Source of the DNA: DASVEG01 sp036380695
GTDB taxonomy: Bacteria > Actinomycetota > Acidimicrobiia > Acidimicrobiales > CADCTF01
Assembly (NCBI GenBank): GCA_036380695.1
Contig: DASVEG010000336.1
Coordinates: forward strand, 1 to 9,487
Length of the DNA: 9,487 nt
Direction of reading: 5' to 3'
Part shown: positions 1 to 6,110 of the stretch, piece after piece
Layout of the letters: each line of letters opens with the position of its first letter
How positions within the stretch are numbered: position 1 is the stretch's first letter
The notes under the pieces: generated by a model
Seen by the model: the letters and a program-made list of their open reading frames with translations, nothing else
Databases searched by the model: none
What the model was told of the DNA's origin: nothing
Program-made: the position numbers and the translations under genes

Positions 1-1
1 C

Positions 2-187
2 TCGGCGCACGACATCATCGGCACCGATGCGGTCAACCCGACGTCGACGATCCGCTCGGCCGTCCTCATGCTCGACTTCATCGGCGAGCACGACGCAGCA
101 GCGCGCATCGCCAAGGCGGTCGACGACGTCCTCGCCACCGACCCGGTGCCATCCCGCATCGGCGAACTCGTCATCGAAAGGTTGTAG
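2..187 (+). CDS. leuB: 3-isopropylmalate dehydrogenase, C-terminal 61 residues (partial)
   Basis: The frame starting at base 2 is open to a TAG at 185-187 and its 5' part lies outside the window. The peptide begins SAHDIIGTDAVNPTSTIRSA, which is the C-terminal signature of the isocitrate/isopropylmalate dehydrogenase superfamily (an HDI.G...NP...I.S core followed by a helix with ML and G). LeuB oxidises and decarboxylates 3-isopropylmalate in leucine synthesis, using NAD; in the citramalate pathway the same enzyme acts on 3-methylmalate to give 2-oxobutyrate. The fragment alone cannot separate LeuB from NAD-isocitrate or tartrate dehydrogenase. LeuB is chosen because ilvE follows after 2 nt and cimA after that. 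The stop sits inside the ilvE ribosome-binding region, so the two genes are very likely co-transcribed and translationally linked. Confidence 0.8.
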   Translation, partial: SAHDIIGTDAVNPTSTIRSAVLMLDFIGEHDAAARIAKAVDDVLATDPVPSRIGELVIERL

Positions 188-189
188 CC

Positions 190-1110
190 ATGCCCTTGAC
201 CAAGGTCGACAAGATCTGGATGGACGGCGAGCTCGTCGACTGGGACAAGGCCCAGATCCACGTGCTCACGCACGCGCTGCACTACGGCTTCGGCGTGTTC
301 GAGGGCATCCGTGCCTACTCGACCGCGAACGGCCCCGCGGTCTTCCGCCTGACCGAGCACATCGAGCGCCTGCACAACTCCGCCCGCATGCTCATGATCG
401 AGATGCAGTACTCGGTCGAGACGCTGGTCGACGCGGTGAAGGAGACGGTCCGGGTCAACGGCATCGACGCGTGCTACATCCGCCCGATCGTCTACACGGG
501 CTACGGCGAGATGGGTCTCAACCCGTTGCCGTGCCCGATCAACACGACCATCGCCGTGTGGCCGTGGGGCACCTACCTCGGCGACGAAGGCATCAAGAAC
601 GGCGTCCGCCTCAAGATCTCCTCGTGGCAGCGCCACGACCCCAACGCCATCCCGCCGGCGTGCAAGGCGACGGGCATGTACATCAACTCGTCGCTGGCCA
701 AGGTGGAGGCCTTGAAGGCCGGCTACGACGAAGCGGTCCTGCTGTCGCCCCAGGGCTACGTGAGCGAGTGCACCGGCGAGAACATCTTCATCGTCAAGAA
801 CGGGCGCATCATCACGCCGCCGGCGTCGGCGGGCGCGCTCGAAGGCATCACCCAGAGCTCGGTGATGACGATCGCGCGCGACCTCGGCATCGAGACGGAG
901 GTCGGCAACATCCTGAGGTCCGACCTCTACACCGCCGACGAGGCGTTCCTCTCGGGCACCGCCGCGGAAGTCGTCCCGATCCGTTCGGTCGACGACCGCG
1001 ACATCGGCGAGCCGGGCCCGATCACGCGCAAGGTCCAGGAGACGTTCTTCGCCGCGGTCCGCGGCGAGGTCGACCAGTACAAGGACTGGAACGAGTACGT
1101 CAATGCCTGA
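190..1110 (+). CDS. ilvE: Branched-chain amino acid aminotransferase
   Basis: This 306-aa protein is a fold-type IV PLP enzyme that moves the amino group between glutamate and the 2-oxo acids of leucine, isoleucine and valine in the cytoplasm. The PLP lysine is expected at K159 in IPPACKATGMYINSS, aligned with K159 of E. coli IlvE. Other family marks are HALHYGFGVFEGIR (28-41), the SECTGENIF loop (192-200) with E193 at the PLP ring nitrogen, ALEGIT (216-221) at the phosphate site, and SGTAAEVVPI (255-264) near the C terminus. Length is normal for class I (IlvE group) aminotransferases. The ATG at 190 is preceded by GAAAGG at 176-181 with an 8-nt gap, inside the end of leuB. The 3' end overlaps cimA by 8 nt (ATGCCTGA), supporting coupled translation. 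A D-amino acid transaminase is unlikely given the context and the HALHYG...GIR N terminus. Confidence 0.95.
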   Translation: MPLTKVDKIWMDGELVDWDKAQIHVLTHALHYGFGVFEGIRAYSTANGPAVFRLTEHIERLHNSARMLMIEMQYSVETLVDAVKETVRVNGIDACYIRPIVYTGYGEMGLNPLPCPINTTIAVWPWGTYLGDEGIKNGVRLKISSWQRHDPNAIPPACKATGMYINSSLAKVEALKAGYDEAVLLSPQGYVSECTGENIFIVKNGRIITPPASAGALEGITQSSVMTIARDLGIETEVGNILRSDLYTADEAFLSGTAAEVVPIRSVDDRDIGEPGPITRKVQETFFAAVRGEVDQYKDWNEYVNA

Positions 1111-2719
1111 CAGCGGCGTACCCGCGCGCGTCGACATCTTCGACACGACCCTCCGCGACGGGTCGCAGCGCGAGGGCATCTCGCTGACCGTCGACGACAA
1201 GCTGCGCATCGCGGAGCAACTCGACCACCTCGGCGTGCAGTACATCGAGGGCGGGTGGCCAGGCGCCAACCCCAAGGACGACGAGTTCTTCCGCCGCGTT
1301 CGCGAAGGCGAGCTGACGTTGGCGACGTCGACGCTCGTCGCCTTCGGTTCGACGCGCCGCGCCGGTGGCGACGTGAACGACGACCCGACGCTGGCCAACG
1401 TCGTCGGCGCGGGCACCGACGTCGTGTGCATCGTCGGCAAATCGTGGGACTACCACGTGACGGAGGCGTTGCGGACGTCGCTCGACGAGGGCGTGGCCAT
1501 GGTCGGCGACTCGATCGCGTGGCTCGTCGCCCAGGGCAAGCGCGTCTTCTTCGACGCCGAGCACTTCTTCGACGGCTACAAGCGCAACCCCGAGTTCGCG
1601 TTGCGGGTGCTGCACGCCGCCGAGCGGGCGGGCGCCGAGGTGCTCGTGCTGTGCGACACCAACGGCGGCACCCTGCCCCACGAGGCCGCGCAGATCGTTC
1701 GCGACGTGCGCGAGCAATCGATCGCGGAGGTCGGCGTCCACTTCCACAACGACGGCGGCACCGCGGTCGCGAACGCGCTCGCGGGTGTGCTGGCCGGCGC
1801 CACGCAGGTGCAGGGGTGCATCAACGGCTACGGCGAGCGCACCGGCAACGCCAACCTCTGCACGATCATCCCGAACCTCTCCGTGAAGATGGGCGTCGAG
1901 ACGATCCCCGCCGACCGGCTCGAGCGGCTGACGCCCGTGGCGCACCACATCAGCGAGCTCGTGAACATCACGCCCGACCCGCAGCAGCCGTACGTTGGCG
2001 TCTCCGCGTTCGCGCACAAGGCTGGCCTCCACATGTCTGCCATCGCCCGGGCGAGGGACGCGTACGAGCACGTCGACCCCGAGACCGTCGGCAACGGCAC
2101 GCGCTTCGTGGTGAGCGAGCTCGCGGGTCGCTCGACCATCGAGATGAAGGCTCGCGAGCTCGGCCTCGAGATGGACGGCCCCGCGATGTCGCGCGTGCTC
2201 GACGAGCTCAAGACGCTCGAGCACCGCGGCTATCACTTCGAAGCAGCCGACGGTTCGCTCGAGTTGCTCATGCGTTCCGCGACCGGTTGGACGCAGGCGT
2301 TCTTCGACGTCGAATCGTTCCGGGTCATCACCGAGCAACGCGAGAACGGCGCGTTCACCACCGAAGCGACGATCAAGGTGCACGTGGGGGATCGGCGCAT
2401 CGTCGCCACGGCAGAGGGCAACGGCCCGGTGAACGCGCTCGACGGCGCATTGCGGATCGCGATCGGCCAGGCGTACCCGTCGCTGTCGTCGCTCCACCTG
2501 ACCGACTACAAGGTGCGCGTGCTCGACACGGCCAAGGGCACCGGTGCGGTCACCCGCGTCCTCATCGACTCCACCGACGGCGAGACGTCGTGGTCGACCA
2601 TCGGCGTGTCGGAGAACGTGATCGAAGCGTCTTGGCAGGCGCTGTCGGACTCGATCGTCTACGGCTTGCTGCACGCGGCGCGCGGCGACAACGATCGGGA
2701 CCGCAATGGCGCAACCTGA
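1103..2719 (+). CDS. cimA: (R)-citramalate synthase
   Basis: This 538-aa enzyme of the DRE-TIM metallolyase family joins pyruvate and acetyl-CoA to (R)-citramalate, the first step of the threonine-independent route to isoleucine. The TIM barrel opens with DTTLRDGSQREG (14-25), containing the metal-binding and catalytic R18-D19 pair. Metal ligands follow in HFHNDGG (H213, H215), then GERTGNANL (244-252) and AHKAGLH (304-310). Residues about 400-525 match the LeuA-type dimer/allosteric domain. GGWPGANPKD from residue 50 is characteristic of the long CimA type (about 530 aa) and not of LeuA or homocitrate synthase. The ATG at 1103 lies inside the end of ilvE, 8 nt before its stop, so translation is probably coupled; the 3' end overlaps the next gene by 14 nt. 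The allosteric domain suggests feedback control, by isoleucine in known relatives. LeuA activity cannot be excluded by eye but is less likely. Confidence 0.92.
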   Translation: MPDSGVPARVDIFDTTLRDGSQREGISLTVDDKLRIAEQLDHLGVQYIEGGWPGANPKDDEFFRRVREGELTLATSTLVAFGSTRRAGGDVNDDPTLANVVGAGTDVVCIVGKSWDYHVTEALRTSLDEGVAMVGDSIAWLVAQGKRVFFDAEHFFDGYKRNPEFALRVLHAAERAGAEVLVLCDTNGGTLPHEAAQIVRDVREQSIAEVGVHFHNDGGTAVANALAGVLAGATQVQGCINGYGERTGNANLCTIIPNLSVKMGVETIPADRLERLTPVAHHISELVNITPDPQQPYVGVSAFAHKAGLHMSAIARARDAYEHVDPETVGNGTRFVVSELAGRSTIEMKARELGLEMDGPAMSRVLDELKTLEHRGYHFEAADGSLELLMRSATGWTQAFFDVESFRVITEQRENGAFTTEATIKVHVGDRRIVATAEGNGPVNALDGALRIAIGQAYPSLSSLHLTDYKVRVLDTAKGTGAVTRVLIDSTDGETSWSTIGVSENVIEASWQALSDSIVYGLLHAARGDNDRDRNGAT

Positions 2720-3224
2720 CTACGTCCCGGTCACCCCATCCGATCGGGTTCGCGAAGGCGAACCCCTCCCGCCTGCAAAGCGTTGGACCGCGACCCGCCC
2801 CGGCGAGATCGTCGGCCTGCGCCCGCCGGTCGGAGACTCGTTCGGCGTCACGGGGCCAGACCAGGGCTTCGGGCTGAAGCTCGCGAAGCGTTTCACCGAC
2901 CGGCTCGAGCTGGAGCCCACCGAGCGGGCCGACGACGCCATCTCCGGATGCCTCGGCGTCGGGCTGAAGCGGGCGTCGATGTTCGGGCGGGCGCCGGTGA
3001 TCCACGACTTCGACCTCGCGTTCAGCGTGTTCGGCTTCCTCGGCGGCGCGCCGCGCGACCTCGTCGAGTTCCGCCGCCCGCTGTTCGAGGCCGCGTCCCA
3101 CCACTACTGGGACCAGCGGGGCATCGTCGACGTCGTTCGGGCCGAGACGTTGCGGTTGACGCCCACCGAAGTGCGGGGCCGGCTGGGCGAGTGGCGCACG
3201 CTGATCGACGCAGGAGGCGAGTGA
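2706..3224 (+). CDS. Conserved-looking protein of unknown function, 172 aa
   Basis: I do not recognise this protein. It is soluble, with no signal peptide, no membrane segment and a single cysteine (C82 in SGCLGVGLKR). The N-terminal 45 residues are rich in Pro, Arg and Gly (GEPLPPAKRW, VGLRPPVGD). The middle has an amphipathic stretch with a charged face (KLAKRFTDRLELEPTERADD). Near residues 100-117 is a hydrophobic block, HDFDLAFSVFGFLGG, and the C terminus is charged and probably helical. Codons are strongly G/C at the third position throughout, so it is a real gene. The ATG at 2706 overlaps the 3' end of cimA by 14 nt, with a weak GGGA at 2697-2700. The stop overlaps the next start by one base (TGATG). 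This packing says it is translated together with citramalate synthase and the downstream hydrolase, but gives no function. Confidence 0.85.
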   Translation: MAQPDYVPVTPSDRVREGEPLPPAKRWTATRPGEIVGLRPPVGDSFGVTGPDQGFGLKLAKRFTDRLELEPTERADDAISGCLGVGLKRASMFGRAPVIHDFDLAFSVFGFLGGAPRDLVEFRRPLFEAASHHYWDQRGIVDVVRAETLRLTPTEVRGRLGEWRTLIDAGGE

Positions 3225-4084
3225 TGGCATCCGAGACGACCGGTGCGGCGTTCGAGCGCCTGCAGATCCCCGCGGGCGGGTTCACGTTCGACGCGCTCGC
3301 CGCCGGTCCCGAAGACGGGCACCTCGTGTTCCTGCTCCACGGGTTCCCGCAGAGCGCGTACGAGTGGAAGGCGCAACTGGTCGCGCTCGGCGAGGCCGGG
3401 TACCGCGCCGTCGCCCCCAACCAGCGCGGGTACTCGCCTGGGGCTCGCCCCGAGGAGGTGAGCGCGTACGCCATCGACGCGCTGGCCGGCGACGTGATCG
3501 CCATGGCCGACGAGCTCGGCGCGCACCAGTTCCACGTCGTCGGCCACGACTGGGGCGCTGGCGTCGTGTGGTACCTCGCCGGCCATTGGGCGTCGAGGCT
3601 CCGGTCGGCCACGGTGGTCTCGGTGCCGCACCCTCAGGCGTTCGCAGCTGCGTATCGCGGCGAGATCGGCGGGAACCAGAAGGAGATGTCGGGCTACATG
3701 GACTTCTTCCGGATGGAGGGCACCGCCGAGGACACGATGCTCCCCGGCCTGCGCGACATGTTCGTCGGGTCCGACCTGCCGGCCGACGCGATCGAGGAGC
3801 ACCTGCGGGTCGTCGGCGAGCGGGCCGGCCTCACCGGCGGCCTCAACTGGTACCGGGCGAACTACATCGAGAAGATGGACGTGCCCGTAGTGGAGACGCC
3901 GCTGCTGTTCATCTGGTCGAGCGGCGACGTGTTCCTCGGCCGCGAGGCGGCCGAGGCGACGGGCGACTACGTGAAGGGCCAGTACCGCTTCGAGATCATC
4001 GACGGCGTCGACCACTGGGTGCCGGAGAAGGCTCCCGACCGTGTCAACGAGCTCGTGCTCGAACACCTCGCCGCCAACTCCTGA
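3224..4084 (+). CDS. Alpha/beta hydrolase, epoxide hydrolase / haloalkane dehalogenase type
   Basis: This 286-aa alpha/beta-fold hydrolase has an aspartate nucleophile. The oxyanion motif HGFP is at 39-42. The nucleophile elbow GHDWGA has D109 where esterases carry serine, which places the protein with soluble epoxide hydrolases and (fluoro)acetate or haloalkane dehalogenases. The acid is probably D235 (WSSGDVFLG) and the catalytic base H264 (DGVDHWVPEKAP). The cap carries NWYR with Y210, typical of epoxide hydrolase-like members, where the tyrosine helps open the epoxide. The expected reaction is hydrolysis of an epoxide to a diol through an ester intermediate; the substrate cannot be read from sequence. 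The start is well set: AGGAGG at 3212-3217 lies 6 nt before the ATG, which shares one base with the stop of the preceding gene. The acyl-CoA dehydrogenase start follows 22 nt after the stop, suggesting a shared catabolic role. Confidence 0.88.
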   Translation: MASETTGAAFERLQIPAGGFTFDALAAGPEDGHLVFLLHGFPQSAYEWKAQLVALGEAGYRAVAPNQRGYSPGARPEEVSAYAIDALAGDVIAMADELGAHQFHVVGHDWGAGVVWYLAGHWASRLRSATVVSVPHPQAFAAAYRGEIGGNQKEMSGYMDFFRMEGTAEDTMLPGLRDMFVGSDLPADAIEEHLRVVGERAGLTGGLNWYRANYIEKMDVPVVETPLLFIWSSGDVFLGREAAEATGDYVKGQYRFEIIDGVDHWVPEKAPDRVNELVLEHLAANS

Positions 4085-4106
4085 ATCGGAAGGCAGACTT
4101 GAGGGC

Positions 4107-5252
4107 GTGCAGCCCATCACCCTTTCCGACGAGCAGCGCGAGTTCCGCGCCGTCATGCGCCAGTTCGCCGAGGACAAGGTCGCGCCGTACGCGGCCGAGA
4201 TCGACGAGAACGCCGAGTTCCCGTGGCAGACCTTCGAGGCCTGCCGGTCGATGGAGCTTCCCGCGCTCGGCATCCCCGTCGAGTACGGCGGGGCGGGGGC
4301 CGACCACGTGACGCAGGCGATCATGGTCGAGGAGCTGTCGAGGGTCTGCGCGTCGACGTCGCTGACGATGCTGATCTCGAAGCTCGGGATGATCCCGGTG
4401 ATGTTGTGGGGCAGCGACGCGCTGAAGGCTGCGTACCTGCCGAAGATCGCGACGGGGGAGTGGCAGGCGTCGTACTGCTTGTCGGAGCCCGACGCCGGCA
4501 GCGACGTCGCGGCGATGAAGACGAAGGCCGTGCGCGACGGCGACAGCTACGTCATCACCGGCACGAAGTACTGGATCACGAACGCCGGCATCTCCGACAC
4601 GTATACCGTCTTCGCCAAGACCGACCCCGACGCCGGTCACCGCGGCATCTCGTGCTTCGTCGTCGAGAAGGGGTGGGGCGTCGAGATCGGCAAGCTCGAG
4701 AAGAAGCTCGGCGTGCGCGGGTCGCCCACCGGCGAGGTCCGGTTCGACGGCGTGCGCGTGCCCGCCGGGAACCGCATCGGCGAGGAGGGTCAGGGCTTCT
4801 ACATCGCGATGGGCACGCTCGACCGCAGCCGCCCGACCATCGGCGCGCAGGCCGTCGGCATCGCCCAAGGCGCCATCGACTACGCCGCGCAGTACATGAA
4901 GGACCGCAAGCAGTTCGGCCGCGCCATCGCCGAGTTCCAGGGCCTGCAGTTCATGCTCGCCGACATGGCGATGAAGACGGAGGCGGCGCGCCTGCTCGTC
5001 TACAAGGCGTGCTCGCTCGTCGACCAGGGCGACCCTCGCGGCGAGCTGACGATGGCCGGCGCGATGGCGAAGTGCTTCGCGTCCGACGTCGCGATGGAGG
5101 TCACCACCAACGGCGTCCAGCTCCTCGGCGGCTACGGCTACACCAAGGAGTTCCCGATGGAGCGCTACATGCGCGACGCCAAGATCACCCAGATCTACGA
5201 GGGCACCAACCAGATCCAGCGCGTCGTGATGGGCAAGCGCCTGCTCGGCTGA
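4107..5252 (+). CDS. Acyl-CoA dehydrogenase
   Basis: This FAD enzyme introduces a 2,3-double bond into an acyl-CoA and passes electrons to ETF. I place the start at GTG 4107, giving 381 aa beginning (M)QPITLSDEQREF, the usual family length and N terminus. The open frame extends back to a GTG at 4041, but that lies inside the hydrolase gene and would add an unlikely Ser/Pro-rich leader. The FAD/substrate segment YCLSEPDAGSD is at 123-133, YWITNAG at 155-161, and the RKQFG motif at 267-271. The catalytic base is E365 in IYEGTNQIQR, the position used by short- and medium-chain and branched-chain acyl-CoA dehydrogenases. Linkage to branched-chain amino acid genes makes isobutyryl-, isovaleryl- or 2-methylbutyryl-CoA possible substrates, but this is inference. 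A GGAAGG at 4088-4093 is 13 nt from the GTG, rather far for a ribosome site. The gene ends 5 nt from the opposing SRPBCC gene. Confidence 0.93.
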   Translation: MQPITLSDEQREFRAVMRQFAEDKVAPYAAEIDENAEFPWQTFEACRSMELPALGIPVEYGGAGADHVTQAIMVEELSRVCASTSLTMLISKLGMIPVMLWGSDALKAAYLPKIATGEWQASYCLSEPDAGSDVAAMKTKAVRDGDSYVITGTKYWITNAGISDTYTVFAKTDPDAGHRGISCFVVEKGWGVEIGKLEKKLGVRGSPTGEVRFDGVRVPAGNRIGEEGQGFYIAMGTLDRSRPTIGAQAVGIAQGAIDYAAQYMKDRKQFGRAIAEFQGLQFMLADMAMKTEAARLLVYKACSLVDQGDPRGELTMAGAMAKCFASDVAMEVTTNGVQLLGGYGYTKEFPMERYMRDAKITQIYEGTNQIQRVVMGKRLLG

Positions 5253-5257
5253 GCCGC

Positions 5258-5686
5258 CTATCCCGCGGTGAACTTGGCGAGCACCGCGTCCCAGCCGGTG
5301 TCGTAGTTCGACCGCATATCGGCGTCGGCCGCCGTCCAACCGGAATGGACGAGGACGACGCGCGTGCGGCCGTCGCCCGCGTCCGCGAACGACACCTCGA
5401 CCGTCTGCGCGTCGGACGGCTCGCGCCCGACGTGCCACGTCGTCGCGAACCGCTGGGGCGGGTCCCACGCGACGACCGAGCCCCAGACAGCCTCATCGCC
5501 GTCGGGGCCGATCTCGTAGAAGCGGCCGCCGACACGCGGCTCGATCTGCGCACGCGATGCCTCCCCGAACAGCGAGTGCGTCGCGGTCGGCCACCACTTG
5601 CCGACGCCCGCGGTGAAGAGCTCGAACGCCTCGTCCGGCGCTCCGTCGACCACGACCTCTTTGCGCACCGGTTGCAGATCCGTCAC
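5258..5686 (-). CDS. SRPBCC / AHSA1-family protein (START-like ligand-binding fold)
   Basis: This 142-aa protein has the AHSA1 (activator of Hsp90 ATPase-like) form of the SRPBCC fold, a small cytoplasmic helix-grip pocket that binds a hydrophobic ligand. Visible marks are APDEAFELFT (16-25) on strand and helix 1, VGGRFYEI (52-59), GSVVAWDPPQRF (69-80) and the C-terminal helix GWDAVLAKF (131-139). The start is GTG; it overlaps the ArsR stop as GTGA, so it is translated behind the repressor. ArsR-SRPBCC pairs are common in actinobacteria, where the SRPBCC member is thought to be the effector controlled by the repressor, but the ligand is rarely known. The TAG stop is 5 nt from the convergent acyl-CoA dehydrogenase stop. 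I see no sign of truncation. Confidence 0.88.
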   Translation of the reverse strand: MTDLQPVRKEVVVDGAPDEAFELFTAGVGKWWPTATHSLFGEASRAQIEPRVGGRFYEIGPDGDEAVWGSVVAWDPPQRFATTWHVGREPSDAQTVEVSFADAGDGRTRVVLVHSGWTAADADMRSNYDTGWDAVLAKFTAG

Positions 5687-6009
5687 CGCTTCCGTCCTTT
5701 CTTCGCTTTCGCGTGCTCGTTCGCGGCGGCCGCGAACGCGGCCAGCGGGCCGTCCCAGAACGAGTCGACGTACGCACGCAGCGCGGCTGCGCCTTCCGGG
5801 TCGAGGCGATAGACGCGCCTCGTCCCGACGGCTTCGTCCGTCACGAGCCTTGCGTCCTTGAGGACCCTGAGGTGCTTGGACACCGCCGGCCGCGACACGG
5901 GGAACTCCGCGGCGATGTCGGCGACCGACCGTGGCCCGGCCCGCAACGACTCCAAGACCGCCCTGCGGGTTGGGTCGCCAAGCGCGTCGAGTGGATGTAC
6001 GTAACTCAT
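5683..6009 (-). CDS. ArsR-family winged-helix repressor
   Basis: This 108-aa DNA-binding regulator starts MSYVHPLDALGDPTRRAVLE, the usual opening of ArsR/SmtB proteins of the non-metal type. The helix-turn-helix spans about residues 28-52, with recognition helix SRPAVSKHLRVLK (39-51) and wing EAVGTRRVYRL (59-69). It has no cysteine, so a thiolate metal site of the ArsR or CadC kind is excluded; a different ligand or partner must relieve repression. The tail is basic (KAKKGRKR). The ATG at 6009 abuts a dense set of palindromes that fit autoregulation, and the gene runs into the SRPBCC gene by a GTGA overlap. The family relation is clear; the signal sensed is unknown. Confidence 0.92.
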   Translation of the reverse strand: MSYVHPLDALGDPTRRAVLESLRAGPRSVADIAAEFPVSRPAVSKHLRVLKDARLVTDEAVGTRRVYRLDPEGAAALRAYVDSFWDGPLAAFAAAANEHAKAKKGRKR

Positions 6010-6035
6010 CGGTTACCGTAACCGTACGGTTACCG
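6010..6035. promoter_or_regulatory. Probable ArsR operator: overlapping palindromes
   Basis: GTAACCGTACGGTTAC at 6018-6033 is a perfect 16-bp palindrome. It overlaps a second one, GGTTAC-C-GTAACC, at 6011-6023. The nonamer CGGTTACCG appears twice in direct orientation (6010-6018 and 6027-6035), with an inverted GTAACCG between them. Four half-sites are therefore packed into 26 bp, ending one base before the ArsR start codon and covering the -10 region. Dyads of this size over a promoter are typical of ArsR operators. The assignment to this repressor is inference from position. Confidence 0.7.
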
Positions 6036-6050
6036 ATACCGGCACGTCAA
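6021..6050 (-). promoter_or_regulatory. Sigma70-like promoter of the arsR-SRPBCC operon
   Basis: Reading the minus strand, TTGACG at 6050-6045 is followed after 18 nt by TACGGT at 6026-6021, a good -35/-10 pair for a primary sigma factor. Transcription would start near 6014, leaving a leader of only about 5 nt before the ATG at 6009, or none. The -10 lies inside the palindromic operator, so bound repressor would block polymerase. Confidence 0.6.
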
Positions 6051-6060
6051 CCCGCCACCC

Positions 6061-6110
6061 GTTTTTGGGCGCGCTCATGCCGGAATACCGGCATGAGCGC
6101 GCCCAAAAAC
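6061..6110. repeat. Perfect 23-bp inverted repeat (palindromic element A)
   Basis: Bases 6061-6083 and 6088-6110 are exact reverse complements around the 4-nt loop AATA. The outer arm begins GTTTTTGGGCGCGC. The element touches the stop codon of the RsbA-type gene (6111-6113) and ends 10 bp before the -35 of the arsR promoter, so it fills the gap between two minus-strand genes. It may stop transcription from the upstream gene. However, the T run is on the 5' side and the A run on the 3' side of the stem on both strands, the reverse of an intrinsic terminator. A DNA-binding site or a dispersed REP-like element is as likely. Confidence 0.8.

Noticed and set aside
1100..2674. A 524-codon open frame on the minus strand opposite cimA
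   Set aside because: Its product is Arg/Asp/Val/Ala-rich with no recognisable motif, and the plus strand encodes an unmistakable CimA. Long antisense frames are common in DNA with extreme third-position GC.
1255..2877. A 540-codon plus-strand open frame in another frame across cimA
   Set aside because: The translation is largely Arg, Ala and Gly and overlaps cimA entirely; it is a frame shadow.
4041..4106. Upstream GTG start of the acyl-CoA dehydrogenase at 4041
   Set aside because: It lies within the hydrolase gene and adds a Ser/Pro-rich leader absent from the family; GTG 4107 gives the usual length.
4044..5468. A 474-codon minus-strand open frame opposite the acyl-CoA dehydrogenase
   Set aside because: Composition is typical of antisense to a GC-rich gene, and it conflicts with a well-supported enzyme.
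6061..6110. Intrinsic terminator for the RsbA-type gene
   Set aside because: The stem is strong, but no T tract follows it on either strand: the T run precedes and the A run follows. I list it as a palindromic element and leave termination open.
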